Assembly (NCBI GenBank): GCA_030152265.1
Contig: JASLHQ010000120.1
Coordinates: 1-9,168 of the forward strand
Source: Savagea sp.
GTDB taxonomy: Bacteria > Bacillota > Bacilli > Bacillales_A > Planococcaceae
DNA length: 9,168 nt
Direction: 5' to 3'
Position 1 is the first letter of the stretch. Every line of letters starts with the position of its first letter. Position numbers and translations under genes: made by a program. Below the pieces are notes generated by a model. It was not told the DNA's origin and did not search any database. It worked only from the letters and a program-made list of their open reading frames with translations. Positions 5,681 through 9,168 of the stretch are shown here, one piece after another.

Positions 5681-5710
5681 AGGGTGGTACCATGAAGCTT
5701 TTTCATCCCT
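5681..5710 (+). promoter_or_regulatory. T-box antiterminator
   Basis: AGGG (5681-5684) pairs with CCCT (5707-5710), and ATGAA (5692-5696) pairs with TTCAT (5702-5706), leaving the TGGTACC bulge that binds the tRNA 3' end. It shares bases 5695-5707 with the terminator, so the two folds exclude each other. Confidence 0.88.
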
Positions 5711-5756
5711 ATGTAGAGAGAGAACTCTTTACGTAGAGATGAGAAAGCTTTTTTAT
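5695..5756 (+). terminator. T-box intrinsic terminator
   Basis: AAGCTTTTTCATC (5695-5707) pairs with GATGAGAAAGCTT (5738-5750) with one G-U wobble. The stem continues inward through CTATGTAGAGAG and CTCTTTACGTAG, and a T-run follows at 5749-5754. It should stop transcription when tRNA-Ile is charged. Confidence 0.9.
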
Positions 5757-5806
5757 TTAGTTATGTTACATCTGTTTTTTGGTAAATGAAGCGAGGAGGA
5801 AAAGAT

Positions 5807-7546
5807 ATGAATGCAGAAGCAGCTAAAAAACAAGCAACGGAGCAGTCACAACGAATTGAGCCTTACGATGGGTCAGCAGTATTAATTGACGCGTTACACA
5901 AACAAGGTGTCGAAGTTATTTTTGGATATCCAGGAGGAGCGGTTTTACCGATTTATGATGCCCTTTACAAAAATCCAATTCGTCACATTTTAGCGCGTCA
6001 CGAACAAGGTGCGATTCACGCAGCGGAAGGTTATGCGCGTGTCGCAGGACGTCCGGGCGTCGTCATTGCAACGAGCGGTCCAGGCGCGACAAACCTCGTC
6101 ACAGGAATTACGGATGCGATGATGGATTCGATTCCACTCGTCGTCTTTACTGGTCAAGTATCAAGTACAGTGATCGGAACGGACGCATTCCAAGAAGCAG
6201 ATATTATCGGAATTACACAGCCGATTACGAAGCATAACTATCAAGTTCAGACGGTAAATGATTTACCACGCATCGTAAATGAAGCATTCCATATCGCTTC
6301 GACAGGACGTCCAGGACCAGTCGTCGTCGACATCCCGAAAAACGTCGCGACAGAAATTTTCACAGGAAGCGATGAAGCATTCCATGAAGAAGTGAACTTA
6401 CCAGGTTATCAACCGACAGTAGAGCCGAACCATTTACAAGTAGAGAAAGCGATCGAACTTTTAAAAGAAGCGAAAAAGCCACTTCTCTTAATCGGTGCAG
6501 GTGTGTTGCATAGTAAAGCGACAGTAGAATTAAACACATTCGTCGACAAACATAAAATTCCAGTAACGAGCACGTTGTTAGGGCTCGGTGCAATCGCAGG
6601 AGACCATCCGCAATTTTTAGGAATGGCCGGAATGCACGGATACTACACGGCGAATATGGCGATTAGCGATTGTGACGTCCTCGTCAACATCGGTGCACGA
6701 TTCGATGACCGTTTAACAGGCGATTTAAATGTTTTCGCACCTCGTGCAAAAGTCGTTCATATCGATATCGATCCAGCGGAAATCGGCAAAAACGTCCCGA
6801 CTGAAGTACCGATTGTCGGAGATGCAAAACGTGCGTTAGAGAAGTTTTTATCAAAAGATTTCGCAATGCAAGATTTCAGCGAATGGACAGCGCAACTTGC
6901 GGATATGAAGAAGAGCTACCCACTTTGGTACAAAGAAGATCCAGAATACATTTTGCCACAGCAAGCACTTCAAATGGTGCATGAAGTGACAAAAGGGGAT
7001 GCGGTCGTTACGACAGACGTCGGTCAACACCAAATGTGGTCAGCGCAATATTACGGCTTGAACCATCCAGATTCATGGGTGACATCGGGTGGACTTGGAA
7101 CGATGGGCTTCGGTTTCCCAGCAGCAATCGGAGCACAAATTGCGAAACCAGATCGCACAGTAGTTTCTATTGTAGGAGATGCTGGATTCCAAATGACGGC
7201 ACAAGAGTTGTCATTACTTCAAGAATTCCGTTTCCCAGTAAAAATCGTCATCTTAAACAACGGAGCACTCGGAATGGTTCGTCAATGGCAAGAAGAGTTT
7301 TACGACGAACGTTATTCTGAATCACTCATCCAAGTACAACCAGACTTCGTGAAATTAGGAGAAGCGTACAACATTCCATCATACCGCGTCGACACGTTAG
7401 AAGAAGCGCGCAAAGTGTTCGAAGAAACATTGACGAACAACGAGCCGGTTTTAATCGACTGTCGCGTGAAACAGATGGAAAACGTCTATCCGATGGTTGC
7501 ACCAGGCGCTGGACTTAATGAAATGATTGGAGTGAAACGTCAATGA
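5807..7546 (+). CDS. ilvB: Acetolactate synthase large (catalytic) subunit
   Basis: ThDP- and FAD-dependent acetohydroxyacid synthase. It condenses two pyruvates to acetolactate, or pyruvate with 2-oxobutyrate to acetohydroxybutyrate, the first common step of Val, Leu and Ile synthesis. It has 579 residues. The N-terminal ThDP domain shows FGYPGGAVLPIYDAL (39-53) and the catalytic glutamate E66 in RHEQGAIHAAEGYA. The middle domain contains GARFDDRLTG (296-305). The C-terminal ThDP/Mg2+ motif is GDAG (457-460) through NNGALGMVRQWQ (484-495). ATG 5807 is preferred to 5786 because GAGGAGGA (5793-5800) lies 6 nt before it. The gene follows the T-box terminator by about 50 nt and overlaps ilvN by 4 bp, indicating translational coupling of the two subunits. 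Residues VGQHQMW and GLGTMGFGFPAAIGA are typical of true AHAS rather than catabolic AlsS, and the operon supports this. Confidence 0.97.
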   Translation: MNAEAAKKQATEQSQRIEPYDGSAVLIDALHKQGVEVIFGYPGGAVLPIYDALYKNPIRHILARHEQGAIHAAEGYARVAGRPGVVIATSGPGATNLVTGITDAMMDSIPLVVFTGQVSSTVIGTDAFQEADIIGITQPITKHNYQVQTVNDLPRIVNEAFHIASTGRPGPVVVDIPKNVATEIFTGSDEAFHEEVNLPGYQPTVEPNHLQVEKAIELLKEAKKPLLLIGAGVLHSKATVELNTFVDKHKIPVTSTLLGLGAIAGDHPQFLGMAGMHGYYTANMAISDCDVLVNIGARFDDRLTGDLNVFAPRAKVVHIDIDPAEIGKNVPTEVPIVGDAKRALEKFLSKDFAMQDFSEWTAQLADMKKSYPLWYKEDPEYILPQQALQMVHEVTKGDAVVTTDVGQHQMWSAQYYGLNHPDSWVTSGGLGTMGFGFPAAIGAQIAKPDRTVVSIVGDAGFQMTAQELSLLQEFRFPVKIVILNNGALGMVRQWQEEFYDERYSESLIQVQPDFVKLGEAYNIPSYRVDTLEEARKVFEETLTNNEPVLIDCRVKQMENVYPMVAPGAGLNEMIGVKRQ

Positions 7547-8061
7547 AACGAGTAATCACAGTAACAGTAATTAACCAAAGTGGCGTTTTGAACCGAGTGA
7601 CAGGGCTTTTAATGAAACGTCAATTCAATATCGAAAGTATTACGGTCGGTCATACAGAGACGGCAGGGATGTCTAAAATGACGTTCATCGTCAATGTCGA
7701 AGACGAGCGTAAAGTCGAACAAATTGTGAAGCAATTGCAGAAGCAAATTGACGTATTAAAAGTGAAAGACATTACAGAAAAATCGATCGTTATGCGAGAG
7801 CTGGCCTTCATTAAAGTGCTTGCGCCGCCACATCTCCGTAGCGAAATTAACGCGATTGTCGATCCGTTTAGAGCGACGATCGTCGACAGTGGGAAAAACG
7901 TCGTCACGTATCAAGTGACAGGCGACCCGTCTAAAATTGAGGCGTTTATCGACCTCGTCCAACCATATGGTATTAAAGAGTTAACGCGTACAGGAGCGAC
8001 TGCTTTCGTCCGCGAAATGCAGAAGTCTTCCGATACACCGCAATTATCTCTTTTACAATAA
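7543..8061 (+). CDS. ilvN: Acetolactate synthase small (regulatory) subunit
   Basis: Regulatory subunit of acetohydroxyacid synthase. It raises activity of the catalytic subunit and usually mediates feedback inhibition by valine. Its 172 residues fit the IlvH/IlvN size range. An N-terminal ACT domain at about residues 1-75 shows TVINQSGVLNRVTGLLMKRQFNIESITVG in pieces typical of the family (NQSGVLNRV, GLLMKRQFNIESI). The C-terminal domain contains RELAFIKV (85-92), the FRATIVD region and VQPYGIKELTRTGATAF (145-161). Its ATG overlaps the ilvB stop in an ATGA junction, so the subunits are probably made together. GGAG (7529-7532) is 10 nt upstream. Some orthologues of this operon call the gene ilvH. 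Valine sensitivity itself cannot be read from the sequence. Confidence 0.96.
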   Translation: MKRVITVTVINQSGVLNRVTGLLMKRQFNIESITVGHTETAGMSKMTFIVNVEDERKVEQIVKQLQKQIDVLKVKDITEKSIVMRELAFIKVLAPPHLRSEINAIVDPFRATIVDSGKNVVTYQVTGDPSKIEAFIDLVQPYGIKELTRTGATAFVREMQKSSDTPQLSLLQ

Positions 8062-8089
8062 AAAACATAAAAATTAGGGGGCATTTATA

Positions 8090-9082
8090 ATGGCTAAAAT
8101 GTATTACAACCAAGACATCAATGAAGAAATTTTGAAAGATAAAAAGATCGCAATCATCGGTTACGGTTCACAAGGACACGCTCACGCACGTAACTTGAAA
8201 GATTCAGGATTCGACGTAGTTGTAGGAGTTCGTCCAGGTGGATCATTCGACCAGGCGAAAGAAGACGGCATGGAAGTTATGACAGTGAAAGAAGCAGCAG
8301 AAGCAGCTGACCTCATTATGATCTTGCTCCCAGACGAGCGTCAAAAGCAAGTATATGAAGAAGAAATCGCACCAGCATTAACAGAAGGGAAATCACTCGT
8401 GTTCGCACACGGATTTAACGTTCACTTCGGTCAAATTACACCACCTGAAAACGTTGACGTTTTCCTCGTAGCACCGAAAGGACCTGGTCACCTCGTTCGT
8501 CGTACGTACGAAGCAGGCGCAGGAGTACCAGCATTGTTCGCAATTTATCAAGATAAATCAGGCGAAGCGAAAGACGTTGCACTCGCATACGCAAAAGGAA
8601 TCGGTTCAGCACGCGGTGGTGTTCTTGAAACGACATTCGAAGAAGAAACAGTTACAGACTTATTCGGTGAGCAAGCAGTACTTTGCGGTGGAACGACTGC
8701 ACTCGTAAAAGCTGGATTCGAAACATTAGTAGAAGCAGGTTACCAACCAGAACTCGCATACTTCGAAACGTTACACGAACTTAAATTAATCGTTGACTTA
8801 ATGTACGAAGGCGGACTTTCAGGAATGCGTTACTCGATCTCAGATACTGCTGAGTGGGGTGACTACGTTGCAGGAGAGCGCATCGTAACAGACGCGACGA
8901 AAGAAGCGATGAAAGGTTTACTCACAGACATTCAAGAAGGTAAATTCGCAAAAGGATGGATCAACGAAAACGAAACAGGCCGTCCGACATTCAACAAAAT
9001 GAAAGAAGTAGACAAAACGCATCAGATCGAAGAAGTTGGTAAAAAGTTACGCGCAATGATGCCATTTGTTAACCAAAAATAA
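8090..9082 (+). CDS. ilvC: Ketol-acid reductoisomerase
   Basis: Class I (short form) ketol-acid reductoisomerase of 330 residues. It isomerises and reduces acetolactate or acetohydroxybutyrate to the dihydroxy acids used by IlvD, with NADPH and Mg2+. The Rossmann nucleotide motif is GYGSQGHAHA (24-33), followed by the VVVGVRPGGS loop, whose Arg and Ser suit NADPH over NADH. FAHGFNVHFGQI and VAPKGPGHLVRRTY are family signatures. Metal ligands lie in TDLFGEQAVLCGG (Asp and Glu) and FETLHELKLIVDLMYEGG (Glu residues), with GMRYSISDTAEWGDY near the C-terminus. AGGGGG (8076-8081) precedes the ATG by 8 nt. It lies 28 nt after ilvN with no terminator between. Codon use is more uniform than in the upstream regulatory genes, consistent with high expression. 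Confidence 0.97.
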   Translation: MAKMYYNQDINEEILKDKKIAIIGYGSQGHAHARNLKDSGFDVVVGVRPGGSFDQAKEDGMEVMTVKEAAEAADLIMILLPDERQKQVYEEEIAPALTEGKSLVFAHGFNVHFGQITPPENVDVFLVAPKGPGHLVRRTYEAGAGVPALFAIYQDKSGEAKDVALAYAKGIGSARGGVLETTFEEETVTDLFGEQAVLCGGTTALVKAGFETLVEAGYQPELAYFETLHELKLIVDLMYEGGLSGMRYSISDTAEWGDYVAGERIVTDATKEAMKGLLTDIQEGKFAKGWINENETGRPTFNKMKEVDKTHQIEEVGKKLRAMMPFVNQK

Positions 9083-9112
9083 TTTTCAAAAAACGAAAGA
9101 AGGGGTGGCGAA

Positions 9113-9168
9113 GTGAAGAAAATCGACATATTTGACACAACATTAAGAGACGGGGAGCAATCGGCAGG
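9113..9168 (+). CDS. leuA: 2-isopropylmalate synthase, N-terminal fragment cut by the window end
   Basis: Only 18 codons and two bases are present, encoding MKKIDIFDTTLRDGEQSA. FDTTLRDGEQ is the N-terminal signature of the DRE-TIM metallolyase family, whose Arg and Asp bind substrate and metal. The family also includes homocitrate and citramalate synthases. The position 30 nt after ilvC in an ilv-leu operon strongly favours LeuA, which condenses 2-oxoisovalerate with acetyl-CoA to start leucine synthesis. The start is GTG with AAGGGGTGG (9100-9108) upstream. The gene is truncated by the window edge and need not be broken. Confidence 0.9.
   Translation, partial: MKKIDIFDTTLRDGEQSA

Larger units (their letters stand above)
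5472..5756 (+). promoter_or_regulatory. T-box leader, isoleucine specifier, controlling ilvB-ilvN-ilvC-leuA
   Basis: A complete tRNA-sensing T-box leader fills the ilvD-ilvB gap. Stem I is formed by GAGG/CCTC (5475-5478 with 5555-5558), TTAAC/GTTAA (5488-5492 with 5539-5543), GCATT/AATGC (5497-5501 with 5533-5537) and GCTAAG/CTTAGC (5510-5515 with 5527-5532). It carries the AG box AGAGAG (5505-5510) and a GNUG-type GGTG (5520-5523). The specifier loop holds ATC (5551-5553), an Ile codon. A later hairpin CAAGCTGA/TCAGCTTG spans 5629-5653. The T-box sequence AGGGTGGTACC starts at 5681; its TGGT pairs with an ACCA tRNA end. Uncharged tRNA-Ile should favour the antiterminator and let transcription reach ilvB. 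There is no good promoter of its own: TAAAAT at 5458-5463 lacks a -35, so the RNA probably comes from the ilvD promoter. Confidence 0.95.

Noticed and set aside
1..9168. Mobile elements, CRISPR arrays, tRNA or rRNA genes, phage or defence genes
   Set aside because: No transposase, repeat-spacer array, tRNA cloverleaf, integrase or defence motif was seen on either strand. Apart from the regulatory cluster, the window is ordinary chromosomal sequence.

Overview
The window comes from a low-GC Gram-positive bacterium, most likely a member of the Bacillales. The supporting signs are AGGAGG-type ribosome binding sites, TTG and GTG starts, sigma-A type promoters, a T-box leader, a CcpA cre site, a LytR-CpsA-Psr wall enzyme and ComK-family proteins. 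I cannot name a genus from the sequence alone. Every protein call was made by eye from recalled family motifs; no search was run.

Region 1 (1-2870) is regulatory and accessory. A 5'(3')-deoxyribonucleotidase-like HAD enzyme (52-585) is followed by a divergent ComK-like protein (667-1269). The promoter of this ComK-like gene is overlapped by a perfect 15-bp inverted repeat. A strong bidirectional terminator (1311-1347) separates it from a convergent pair on the minus strand: a small sigma-70 family factor (2870-2364), then an LCP-family cell-wall transferase (2300-1368).

Region 2 (2871-3563) is a 195-bp divergent intergenic stretch rich in small palindromes, followed by a second, clearer ComK homologue on the plus strand (3066-3563). 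Two ComK-like regulators and a SigH/ComX-like sigma factor therefore sit within about 3 kb. This is the most interesting part of the window and may be a compact competence-control locus.

Region 3 (3564-9168) is the branched-chain amino acid operon ilvD-ilvB-ilvN-ilvC-leuA; leuA is cut by the window end. A 229-bp control region before ilvD holds a consensus cre site about 100 bp upstream of the predicted transcription start, a candidate CodY box, a near-consensus sigma-A promoter and a possible 14-codon leader ORF containing adjacent Leu, Val and Ile codons. Between ilvD and ilvB lies a complete T-box leader with an AUC (Ile) specifier and overlapping antiterminator and terminator. ilvD thus appears to answer to promoter-level control only, while ilvBNC-leuA is additionally gated by uncharged tRNA-Ile. 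IlvBN makes the acetohydroxy acids, IlvC isomerises and reduces them, IlvD dehydrates them to the 2-oxo acid precursors of Val and Ile, and LeuA starts the Leu branch.
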